Source: Mortierella alpina | Lineage: Eukaryota; Mortierellomycota; Mortierellomycetes; Mortierellales; Mortierellaceae | NCBI GenBank assembly: GCA_029449245.1 | Contig: JANATF010000002.1 | Location: 248,001 to 312,000, forward strand | Length of the DNA: 64,000 nucleotides | Direction: 5' to 3' | Notes under the pieces: model-generated | Seen by the model: the letters and a program-made list of their open reading frames with translations, nothing else | What the model was told of the DNA's origin: nothing | The model's database searches: none | In this document: piece by piece, positions 54,350 to 64,000 of the stretch | How positions within the stretch are numbered: the first letter of the stretch is position 1 | Layout: each line of letters begins with the position of its first letter | Translations under genes and position numbers: made by a program

Positions 54350-57300
54350 GGCGTTTTGTCAAGGTCAAGGTCAAGGTGGAGAGATCAAGGTGGAGAGAAA
54401 GGAGGCAAGGGCAAAGACAAGCAGCGATCAGGGCCGCGACTGTCCTTTGCATCATTTGTACATACACTGGCTTGCGGATTGCCGGGGGGTTGTTCTGTCT
54501 GACGGTCATCTAAAGATCAGGAGATGATCGATGGGGGTGTGCTGTTAGCCCATTGATGCCCTTGTGCGATGGATGCATGTAGCTCGTGCGAGCTATGTAC
54601 CTTGAACGGCTAGCAAGGGAGAACAGCGAGGGTGGATGAGTGGATGAGAGGGTAGTTTGGAGACGGATCGACGATGGGCAAGTTCGTTCGTTCTGTCGTT
54701 CTGCGCAAGAGTGAAGCAGAGGAAAGGAAAGAGACGAGAGAGACGAGAGAAGACAGAAAGAAATAGGGACGGCGAGATGCAGCGACGGGTGAATGCGAAT
54801 GCGCCATGGCGCCATGCACCCGTGGAATGCAGCTGCATTGCAAGTGGAATGCAAGTGGGATGCAGGCGTGAGATCAGTGCTCCAGGCGGGGAATCGGCTC
54901 TCGTCTGTCACGGCGGGGTTTACGCTCGCCGGCATGGGTGCCTCGACTACAGTACAACTGTACAAGCACAGAGCCTTGGTCGCATTGAGTGGGTGCCTAG
55001 AATACCGTGCCACAATTGCTATTGCTTGTGTTTGTAGTCTATGGATTTAGTAGTCTATGGGTGTGTTGTCATGGGTGCATGGCAGCCCGGGGTTGTGTCG
55101 GTGACCATACAGTAAGATGAAAAAAAATTCCCAGGCGTCCTCCGCATTGCATGGCCAAAGCACAAGAACAAAAACAAACGCGCTTTCCGAGTCCGCTAGG
55201 CTACATCGAAGCACAAGACCAAAACACACACTCAAAAGACACGGTCAGAGCGCAGTTGTGGCCAGACAGCCATACCACACCCACTCCGACCACTCTGCGG
55301 CGGACATGCTTCGCTCTCTGAGTTCACAATATCATGCCGTGCATGCGCATATGAGCACTTACACCGCATGCAATCCTGCAGAACCTTGTTGCATAAGCGG
55401 AGGGAGCAAGCCTGCCTGGGGACGCTAGAAGGAGCACCTCCCTCTAGTTCTCACACACAGCGATGTCTCTTGTTTTTTTTATTGTTTCTGCATAGTGGCC
55501 GCTTACCATTCTCCTTCTTTTGTGCAACCGAGAGATTCAATCATGCAACTTGGAGCGTCAGTCTGCTGTTGTAATGTTCAATTGCAGTCTATAGACAATC
55601 TGTAGCTGTGGAGACGGGGCGACATGGACCCACTTAGCGGAGCTACCTGTTGTTTGCAAGCAGCTTGCTTCTATATGCGGGCTGTGAATATCATATGCAA
55701 TCGGATCGTCGGCAGATGAATGCAGACAATAGTAGTTTTCTCTTCTGCAATGTTCCGTCAAGTTTCTTCGATGCACCATATGCCAGTGCTCACCGAGCGA
55801 TATTTATTGTATTTCTTTCGGGTTCTCTCTCACCCTCAGCCTTCACCAGAGCGCTACTGGCGAGCAAAGTACTGTACATATAGTACATGGCCAGCTCAGC
55901 GGACCCAGTCAGTCTCCAGGACCGGACCGTAAACTAATTGCAGAAATTCACCGCCCGAGAGCATCAGGTCGTCAGCGGCCCCATTTTCCAGCCAACCGTT
56001 CATATTCCCACCATACACGTTTATTTGCGCTCTGCATTTGGGTTTTCGTTTTGTTTATTGAAGCTGTGGTATGAATCTCAACACTCTTTTGCTTGATTCC
56101 ACTGTTGATAATAGACTAGCCTCTGTGCCGCGCGCCCAAGATGGGTAAATAAAGATCTATGTGTTGACTCTTTGCTTTTGTTTGGATCGTCAGTGAGATC
56201 CGATCAAGCCATGCTAAAATTGGTATTGGTGGGAGGATTGTCATAACCTGGCAGTGGGTCAACGCGCTGTCGTGTAAGATTTGTTTAAACCAGACACAAC
56301 AGGGGAAGAAAGGGGCGCGCACATGCATCTCCAAAGTGAGAGAATCCCCCGCTAGTCTACACATCATGCTTAGCCAAGCCAAGAGTTCTCGGGATCCCGA
56401 GTTCCCAAGTTCCTGAGTCTAGGCCCAACGGAGTATGAGTGTATGGTGAGTGCTTGCAATCCAAGAGGAGCCACTCCGTTCTGGTTGCCAAAGGGAAAGG
56501 GCGTCTAAATTCAGATCCAAAGGAATCTCCGAAATACGTCGAGTGGATTTCATGAGCAGTCTGCCGGCGGCGGGAGTGGGAATTCCGCAGGACGGACCTT
56601 GGAGATTGTGAATGCATAATCTAGATGCATAGACTATTGGAATGCAGACTGTCGAATGGAGATGTGTATTCCTGAATGAGTATATGGGAGTCCTATGGAC
56701 TCGGTGGCAGTGACGACAGGATGAGCGAGCGGAGGAACGAACGATGCTTATTCAATCTCGGCGACGACGCGAGCGGAGCATCTTGGTCCGTCCAGTAGTA
56801 GGCCCAGGCTTGCGTCTCTCGTCGGAGCCCCGCCTCTCTGCGCCACAGGTACCCGACCGAGTGTATTCGCGAACAAGGTTGCTGCTGATGCTTGTGCGCA
56901 TGGAGAATCGCGAGCGAGAGAGGAGAGGCAGAGAGAGAGAGTGTGTGTGTGAGAGAGAGAGCAAGAGGATAGACAGAGACCGAGACAAACAAGAGACGAA
57001 GCAAAAAGATGAGCATGAGAGTGAGAGGATGGGATGCAATGCATGAGGGAATGAATACTCGAGCGCCATAGGAGATGATCCGATCCGACGATGCACGCCA
57101 TGCTCCTTGCGCTGGCCAGGAACAAAGAACTCGTGCGGAGTGCCAATGGAAATAGACGAAGAAATATAAGCGGGGTTGCACCCCCTAACCCTAACCCATG
57201 AGCCGAGGGAGCGGGCCTGGGAACGGCTCTCAGCTGCACCTGTGCTCCCGATTGGAGAGGACAAGTACTGCAGTCCAGTCTAGGCTACATGTATTGGCCC

Positions 57301-58587
57301 ATCATCATCGAGACCCGACAGCATCTCTGAGAACCTCTTGTGGATTGCTTGTACAGTACTGAAGAGCGTGATAAGGTTCAGGCTTGTTCTTATTTTTATC
57401 GCAATGTTCTCGGGGGCACCGTGCATATGCCCTCGGCTTGGACAACGAGTACATCCCCTGCGCGAATGAGGACCAGAAAATCGACAACGTGAGACTTTTC
57501 CATGGTATCAACTACCACCACGATGAAAACGCAGAACAACCCGAGGACGACGACGACCAGCAGCAGCCAATCAGCTCTTGCAGGCGTGCACCCATCACTA
57601 CTTCAACCGACGCAACAACCTACACATATCCTACACATATCCTAGCACGAGTGAACGGCTGCTCCGCTTCCGTGTTGATGAGATCCAGGACAGTGTCGCC
57701 GCCTTGCGTTCCAGACAATCTCCACGCAGACAACCAGTCCAAGTCCCTCTCCACCGAAGGTGTTTGCCCAGTCCTCCGTCGCCTAGCCTCTCCATGCCAT
57801 CCAGTCGATCTGATGAGTATGATGGGTCCGTCCGAGAGTATGCTTCGCCGCATGATCTCCACCACGTTCAAAAGGATTTTCCACTGATGGTCCACCACTT
57901 CTCTTGAAATGGGACCACGCAAGACTGACAACAGGAAAACTGGAGACATATGCCGAGGCTATCCACCAGCTAGGATCTCCTCTCCGACAAGAGTAGCCTT
58001 CGTGGATGGCACTGCTCGTCCCATCGCTCGACCCGTGGACGACCAACAGAAGGACGACAATGGAGACCATCGTGTGCACGCCATGAAGTAGCGGGCCGTG
58101 GCATCACCGAATGGCATGATCATATACCAGCCAGGCTCTTATCAAGAACGGCATCGCCACATGGCAATGCGTCGCGTATCAGGACTAGAAAACAGCTTGA
58201 GGCTACAGTACATGCTGATGACAGTGATGGGCTCAACCTCATCCCACAGCAAAGTGCGTTCAATTCAGCCACGGCCACCGTTCAACTGTCTTCGAATGGA
58301 ACTTTGGTCATACCCTTCAACATTTCGCATTGTCTGATTTCAGAAATGGCGCAACGGTCCTTTCTGCCTTTGGTCCTACAAGTATATCATCCCTGACATA
58401 TTCGCCAGCATTCACTCGTGTATTACCGAGAAAGCAACAGTATTGCATGGCTAATAAACTTACTGGTTCACTTGTCGACTCTACGGATGTGGCGGGGGAG
58501 GTTGGGATAAAGCATGCCTTGATGCTCCTGGTACCAGGTATCGCCAGTGACACGGTAGCGTGACTATGAGGTGCGTGAGCGAGGTAG
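54350..58587. other. Long intergenic region upstream of the synthetase
   Basis: About 4.2 kb. Many overlapping open frames on both strands (54510-55013, 56693-57264, 57384-58079) come from biased CT- and GA-rich sequence and none has a recognisable domain. A (GA)n/(GT)n microsatellite lies at about 56932-56961. The promoter of the synthetase must lie at its left end. Confidence 0.4.
57183..57197. repeat. Short interstitial telomere-like repeat
   Basis: CCCTAACCCTAACCC, two and a half units of the TTAGGG complement. Confidence 0.6.
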
Positions 58588-59510
58588 TTAGTCATTCGAC
58601 TGACTGTTGATTAGGCGATGGTTCTGCTGCCGATGCATGGTGATGCTTGGTCATCGTTTCTGTGTTCCTGATGGATGCCTCCTGGCTCTGCTGAGCTCGG
58701 GCCGTGTTTCCAAAGATCCAAAGGAGTCGGCTCTGCTTGCAACAAGGCTAATTGACATGGTGCACATGGATTAGCAAGGCAGAATAGACAGTCAGAGGGA
58801 CATACATACAGGACCAACAGGAAGCGCGCTGCAGCGACAAGCTTACGAAAAGCGACGCTGGTGAGGAGGTTGTTGTGCAGCGTTGGCAGCATGAAGCGGA
58901 CAGGATCGAGACCGAGAGACAGCGAGCGTTGTTGTCCTGTTCCAGGGATGGGCTCAGTCCATGGGTCCATACTCCTGAGACGTGATACAACAACAACGTC
59001 ACAAATGGATCAGGGGCGAGCGTGACGTTTGCTAAAGGCATGGTCGACCATGGTGCAGCCCATGGTGCGGGAGGATGCGCCTGGTTTGTTTTCTAATGGC
59101 ACTGAAGCGGAGGTCGAGATGAGATCCATCCCAGAGAAAGGCCAACTCTGAGCGCAGTTGTGCAAAAATGGCGACAAACTGCGCTCAATCCTGCCTAGTT
59201 GACTGGTCAATAGTCGGCGGGGCGGACCAGATTTTGGAGAAGACAACTCTGAGTGCATTTTTACAAAAGAGCACAGAAAATGCGCTCAATCCTGCTTAAG
59301 TACTTAAAATTCTGGAAACTTTGGCCCAATTCTTGAAATAGTCAACTCTGAGCGCATTTGTTTTCCTAACAGTAGTATAGCTGCTCATCATGTCGTCGAA
59401 ATGCTATGTAGCGAAATGACCTTGACCATGACCGTGCAAAAGAAACATCCATTCAAAACAAATCCCTTCTGCGAGTCACACACTCCGTTCCTGCATAGAC
59501 CCTCCTTCTC
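58588..59510 (-). repeat. Dispersed repeat R1, copy 2 (inverted)
   Basis: Inverse copy of 21133-21893. Shared words include CAACTCTGAGCGCA, CAATCCTGC, the block around GTCACAAATGGATCAGGGGC, and the end near GACTGACTGTTGATTAGGCG. It is longer by about 150 bp, part of which is extra sequence near 58745-58850. Confidence 0.75.
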
Positions 59511-59850
59511 TCGCACAGTTTTAGACTTGAGTGGACTATTACCAAGAGAGAGATTATACATTGATTTTTTTACAGCCTGTCCCTCTTAACCTCACTGACT
59601 CTGCCTTCTTGACTTCTGGTGCGTCCTTCTTGACCTCTGACGTATCCTTCTTGACCAATGGATTATCGTTCTTAAGGCATTTTTAAGGACTATTGATCCT
59701 TTGCTGGAGAAGAATAAGCGATTCCACGCACCACCTTTATACAATTCCTGAATCGGTAGTGTGTCTGCGGACCCCTCCTGGGGTCAAGGCATGGAAGAGG
59801 CAGTATCGGATGCCCTATCACCAACAATCATTGGTGGATGAGGATATTGA
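59511..59850. other. Spacer with short tandem words
   Basis: Contains imperfect repeats of CCTTCTTGACCTCTGACGTA between 59600 and 59665; otherwise nothing recognised. Confidence 0.4.
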
Positions 59851-60315
59851 ATGCGTGATTATCACCCACTAAAGACTATTCGTGCTGGAATGCCTAGAGA
59901 CCATATGGCAATCGACCTGGCAGGACCACTCATGGTATCGACTAACAGCAACAAGTTGTTGGTTGCTGTGGCTGGTCGGGGGTGTGCATCCGTTTTGTGT
60001 TCCTATGAGCGATCCCTCGACCAGTTGGCAGGTACGGTGGCCAAGGAGCTGTTTGTTTTTTTTTGTTTTTTTTTGATTAGTTTTCCGAATATCATTCAGT
60101 CAGACAGTGGCACTGGCTTTAAAAATGAATCATTCAAAGCGCTTGCAGCGAAGACTAAGATTGAGCACCGGTTTGTAACACCATATCACCCTCGTGGTCG
60201 TGGTTTAGCTGAGCGTGGTTGGCACTGCAAAGAGAACTATCGGCAAGTCGATAAAGGCGATATAACGACTTGGGATATTCGCTGTTCCTGGTGTTCAGTA
60301 GGCCATCAGCACTGA
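59851..60315 (+). pseudogene. Ty3/gypsy-type integrase core remnant
   Basis: Open frame of 154 codons with the DDE integrase layout: first Asp in HMAIDLAGPL, second in IIQSDSGTGF, and Glu in the HPRGRGLAERG box. The sequence between them includes a run of Phe from a poly-T stretch at 60053-60074 that looks like an expansion. No zinc-binding N-terminus, reverse transcriptase or LTR was found next to it, so it is a fragment. Confidence 0.75.
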
Positions 60316-60439
60316 GGTGGCAATCATACACAATTTCACACCCTTCTCATTATTTTTCCCTCATCAGTTGCACCAGAATAGCGTACCGAACATCCAGAGT
60401 CCACTCATGACTGAGGAGGAAACGTTGGAATGTGAGGAG

Positions 60440-61490
60440 TATTGACACTAGAGAGTGCCCGTGGCTACGGCACGGCCATCCTGTGTGAAGCAAAGTTCTA
60501 GTGAGGATCTTCTTGGGGTGTTAGGTGATCCACATGGTCGATGGCCTTTGTGAAGAGGTTAAGGCCTTGAGCCTGCTGTCCCATTCCTTCCCGCTAATTA
60601 CCCCAGTATCTCACTGACGCGGTACAATCCACCCTTCTCCCCCTCATAAGCTTCCGATGCACGCAACCTTTTTCCCCTTCATATTAAAGAAACGTTAGAT
60701 GGGGCCCTTAGAGCATGGAAATATGACGACAACTTTTTGGCGGCAGGGTGCGCCCATGGAAGCTTCCTTCGATGATAATTAGATCAACTATTTGTTTTTT
60801 GGGTGTTGGGCCAGGCACATATTCGTTGATGTGAAGGTGGCTAAGGTCTGGTCGATCCTGCAGTCCCAGTACCTCCAGATTATCATCATACCCTTTCAGT
60901 GACGCGGTACCCTCTACTCCTTTCACGTTTATTTTTTCGGTCCAAACACCATCTCTGTTTCCCTTTGCACTGTAGTCATAGGATGTAAGGACACCACTTT
61001 TTGATTTGATGACACTGCGCCCGTGACTACGCCATGAACTCTTTCGTGCATGGGGCGATTCACATACTCTTCAGGACCTCTTCATGAAAGCAGTTATTTT
61101 GCAGGGGTTTGCAGTTCTTGGTCCCTAGGATCGTTACCCTAAGCTTGGACTATTAACAACGCCGCGATAAATACCTGCACTCTTGTCAACTGTTTCTGTT
61201 ATAAACATCCTCCCTTTCTCCCGTTGTACTGAGGGGAGCGTTAATCCTGCCTCTCTGATTTTGATAATTGGAAGACCACTGTTTGATGATCTTGATTTTT
61301 GATGATTATGATGACCGAGAGCGCCCGTGTCTACGCCAGGAACCCTCAAAAACTCAATCAGGGATGTGTTTTTTGAGAGCGTTGGGTGAAAGTCGATGCA
61401 CATGTTCTTCGGCTTTCATGAAGGTGGCTGATGCCTACCTGAACCTGCGGTCTCATCCCTTTTTCCACTGACGCGATACACTGAACTTCT
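60440..61490. repeat. Three diverged copies of a long repeat unit
   Basis: GCCCGTGxCTACG occurs at about 60457, 61018 and 61323, and a CACTGACGCGGTACA word at 60612, 60898 and 61467. Between them a block like TTGGGTGTTGGGTGA...TGAAGGTGGCT recurs at about 60513, 60800 and 61378. Copies are strongly degenerated; no coding content. Confidence 0.5.
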
Positions 61491-61693
61491 CTCACAAAAC
61501 CTTTTTGTTCCTTCTACGGAGGGAGAGTCAGACTCAGCCCAGCTACTTTCATGTGTCTTTCGTCGCTCATTGCCTCTTTTTTTGCTTGTTTCCTTTTATT
61601 GAGGGAGAATCAGACTCACCCCTGGTCACGCGTTAGTTACGAAAACCACATTTTTTTATATAGAACCACCAAACAAAAAATGACATGACTTTT

Positions 61694-63152
61694 TTAATTG
61701 GTAACCATTTGAAAAAAACCATGAACAACCGCGGCGGCGGCGACCGCTGCTCCAAGGTAAGGGATCTTGAACTTTGCGGCATGGCCAGTTCTGCTGCTGC
61801 TGGATGAAGTGGCAACAGCATTGGTTGGCCCAGTGCCAGTCGCAATGATGCTTCTGTTGTTAGCTTGGGGGACGTGGAGACCAGTGGCGGTGCCATTCAC
61901 GCCGACAGCTACTGAACCCTGGATAGGGTAAACAAAGGCATCCTCCCAGTAAGGCTGGGCGATATTGTTGCAAGAGGTGGCGGGCATGGTCTGGTAGTTC
62001 TTTTGGATCGTAGGTAGCCAGAATTCGGCAAGGGCGATGGTCGAGTTCGAGAGTTCGTGTTCCAAGCAAATGTGGCCCGTGGTAGAATCGTTACCCTTCT
62101 CACGTTTCTCCATCCAAACGGCGACACTGGCATTGGCGGCGGCATAGGAGAGGTTGCCACCGGAGGATTGGTCACCAGGAATGTTCCAGTCGTTTGTATC
62201 ATAGTCCCACATGATAGTGCGCATACCCATCTGCCAAGCAATGGCACGGACGCGGTCATCGACATCACCATAAGGAGGACGCCAGCAACGAGGGGTGATT
62301 CCGAGCACCTGCTTGATCATCTTGAGGGAGTAATAAAACTCGGCCACAACCTCGGCATTGGTCAAGCGAGTCATCTGAGGATGGGACCATGTGTGAGAGC
62401 AGATGACGTGACCATTGTTGAGACCACGCTGGGCGGCGTCCGGCGCGCCCAAGATGTTAGAACCAATGTACATGAGGTTTGCCTTTTGGTCATTGTGGTC
62501 CAACAAGTAGTCGTACAAGTTAGGTTCTGCCCACTTTTCATTTTCGGGAGTAAAAGGGTAGTAGAACATTGGGCCGTCGTCGTAGGTCAACCCCCACGTG
62601 CCAGGTTGAGGGCATACGTATATGTCTGGGGGGATGTAGTTGATCTTGGGGGTGACGCACACGTTGTATGGCCTGTCAACAAAGAATAAAAAAATGGCGA
62701 TTTTGTAGAATGGTCAAATTCCTTCCTTTTAGGTATGCTGCAGATATTAGATCGACAAACGATCGTGAAATATGTTACCACCAGCAGTAAGGGTCACTGT
62801 TATTATAGGACGACATCGTAGAATCAGTAGTCGGGGGGGCGTCAGGGACGTGAGTCCAGTCAATCGTCTTCATGGCAGCGATAATGTTGGGATCGTTGAC
62901 AGCATTGATTACGATCTTGTTCTCTTCAGGATAACCAGGAAAGTTGTAATTGGTGAAAAAACCGGTCGTGAGGGGGCCCGAGGGTGCCGTGGTAGTGGCG
63001 GGCCATGATTTGATGACACCGGTGGGGAGTGGTATACCAGTGAGCCATTCAGGGGAGGTTTGAGGGAGATAGCTGGCAGTTGGAGTGGCGGCGAGGGCTG
63101 CAGTTGCTCCAAAGATGACAGCCAACGTTGCGGTTACTTTGCTGGTCATCAT
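61694..63152 (-). CDS. Chitin deacetylase (polysaccharide deacetylase, CE4), GPI-anchored type, 450 aa
   Basis: Two exons, 63152-62779 and 62672-61694, with a 106-nt GT-AG intron; the join restores DPYCWWPYNVCVTPKINY. Start at MMTSKVTATLAVIFGATAAL, a signal peptide; an in-frame Met at 63206 would hide it. The NodB domain shows TYDDGP (catalytic base and metal Asp), HTWSHP (metal His pair), RPPYGD, and DTNDW. The C-terminus is Ser-rich and then hydrophobic (IPYLGAAVAAAAVVHGFFQM), as for GPI attachment. Removes N-acetyl groups from chitin to make chitosan in the wall, typical of Mucoro- and Mortierellomycota. Appears intact. Confidence 0.92.
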
Positions 63153-64000
63153 TGTGGAACAGACAAGGGAGTGGGCGGATGAATGGATGGAAAGGAAGAG
63201 TTGCACGGATTGAAAGGGGCGGGGGAAAGAGAAAAAGAAAAGGAAAGCGAAGAGGCAGTCCTGAGTTTTCTTTGAAGTATTTGATTAATCGTCTATAAAA
63301 GTTTACAACGGTTCCTTTTATCTGTCCATCTGGACCTAAAGGTCTATCTTAGGAGTCACCGGAAAAAAGAGTGTACTGTGCGCGCTTTTTACACACCAAC
63401 TGTACGCACAAATCTTTTTCTGGAATTTGAGTTCGCGTTGAGTATAGGTTTACAGGTGAACAGTACTTTAGCAGGACAGCAGACGTATGGAACGACCAGA
63501 ATGGGTAAACAATTCGTAAATAGAAAGGACACAGCAACAAAATAATAGCAGTGAATCTTTGAGGAAGTTTTTCGCGCATCGACCACCAAAAGGGCACGAT
63601 GCACTGAGAAAATATGATTGATGCATAACTTTATCATCCGGAATGACGCGTCGGAAATTAAAAACATCTGAGGTGCACAGCAATTTGTCCTCTTTTGACC
63701 AACTCACTACACAAGTATACTAGGTACGCAGAGCACTTTTTGGTGATATCTTAGCCATCTATCATTGCAAAAACTTCCCACTTTGCATTGCACCATAGTC
63801 TAGTACCTCAATGCATACAGTGTTATGACATTAACGGAGCACTAAAAAATGGGTGATACATGAAAAAGTTAATGCAGTGTTCCGATCGTTGTTACGGTTT
63901 TTACTGTCGTCCGCTTCGTATGAGACCTATACAGACGCATATTTATCCTCAATTAGGGTCGGTGTCGGTATGGTGACCTACTCCTTACGTCGCAAGGACA
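63153..64000. other. Upstream region of chitin deacetylase, nothing else recognised
   Basis: AT-rich, with no further gene recognised up to the right edge. Confidence 0.4.

Noticed and set aside
54510-55050. Overlapping frames on both strands upstream of the synthetase
   Set aside because: Ser/Leu/Arg-rich in all frames, as expected for biased promoter DNA; no start context or domain.
56693-57264. Three overlapping minus-strand frames of about 160-170 codons
   Set aside because: Composition is driven by CT/GA-rich microsatellite-like sequence; no domain, and all three frames are open at once.
57384-58079. Open frames on both strands (167 codons plus, about 100 codons minus)
   Set aside because: Neither shows a family signature; the Asp/Gln run on one strand produces the Val-rich run on the other. 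Not supported as a gene.

Overview
The window looks like nuclear DNA of a filamentous early-diverging fungus, most probably a Mortierella-type (Mortierellaceae) species. The taxon is inferred from gene content: short GT-AG introns of about 90-120 nt with gtaagt donors, a GPI-type chitin deacetylase, DIRS and Fanzor elements, and several genes that look bacterial in descent but carry eukaryotic features (introns, signal peptides, sequons). No rRNA, tRNA or CRISPR array was seen.

Layout. 1-1.6 kb: a BAHD-type acyltransferase running off the left edge. 2.7-8.0 kb: a six-exon Fanzor-like (eukaryotic TnpB) gene with a readable RuvC catalytic triad. 8-21 kb: a repeat graveyard with two copies of one 267-bp LTR, a DIRS-type tyrosine-recombinase retroelement broken and partly inverted, a berberine-bridge-type oxidase pseudogene, several MITEs, a small Cys-rich secreted protein and two unrecognised genes. 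22-24 kb: a 3-ketosteroid dehydrogenase-like flavoenzyme. 24.7-26.6 kb: remnants of a Helitron helicase and of a second Fanzor, a bacterial-type ribosomal protein L7/L12 C-terminal domain with one in-frame stop, and a MITE. 27-30.5 kb: a 1164-residue secreted ice-nucleation protein with 58 sixteen-residue coils, the most striking gene here. 33.3-34 kb: a secreted collagen-like protein, divergent from the ice-nucleation gene. 35.6-36.4 kb: a germin-like cupin. 39.7-54.3 kb: an eight-exon, four-module non-ribosomal peptide synthetase of 4632 residues ending in a thioester reductase. 58.6-61.6 kb: a second, inverted copy of a dispersed repeat first seen at 21 kb, an integrase remnant and degenerate repeats. 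61.7-63.2 kb: chitin deacetylase.

How the parts may work together. The ice-nucleation, collagen-like, cupin and chitin deacetylase proteins all carry secretion signals and are candidate cell-surface or extracellular products. The synthetase should release a tetrapeptide (or shorter product) reductively as an aldehyde or alcohol; no clear tailoring or transport gene sits beside it. The flavoenzyme, L7/L12 fragment, ice-nucleation gene and synthetase all look bacterial in ancestry and lie between inverted copies of one repeat at 21.1-21.9 and 58.6-59.5 kb. Exon coordinates were read by eye from splice signals and reading-frame continuity and have no transcript support.
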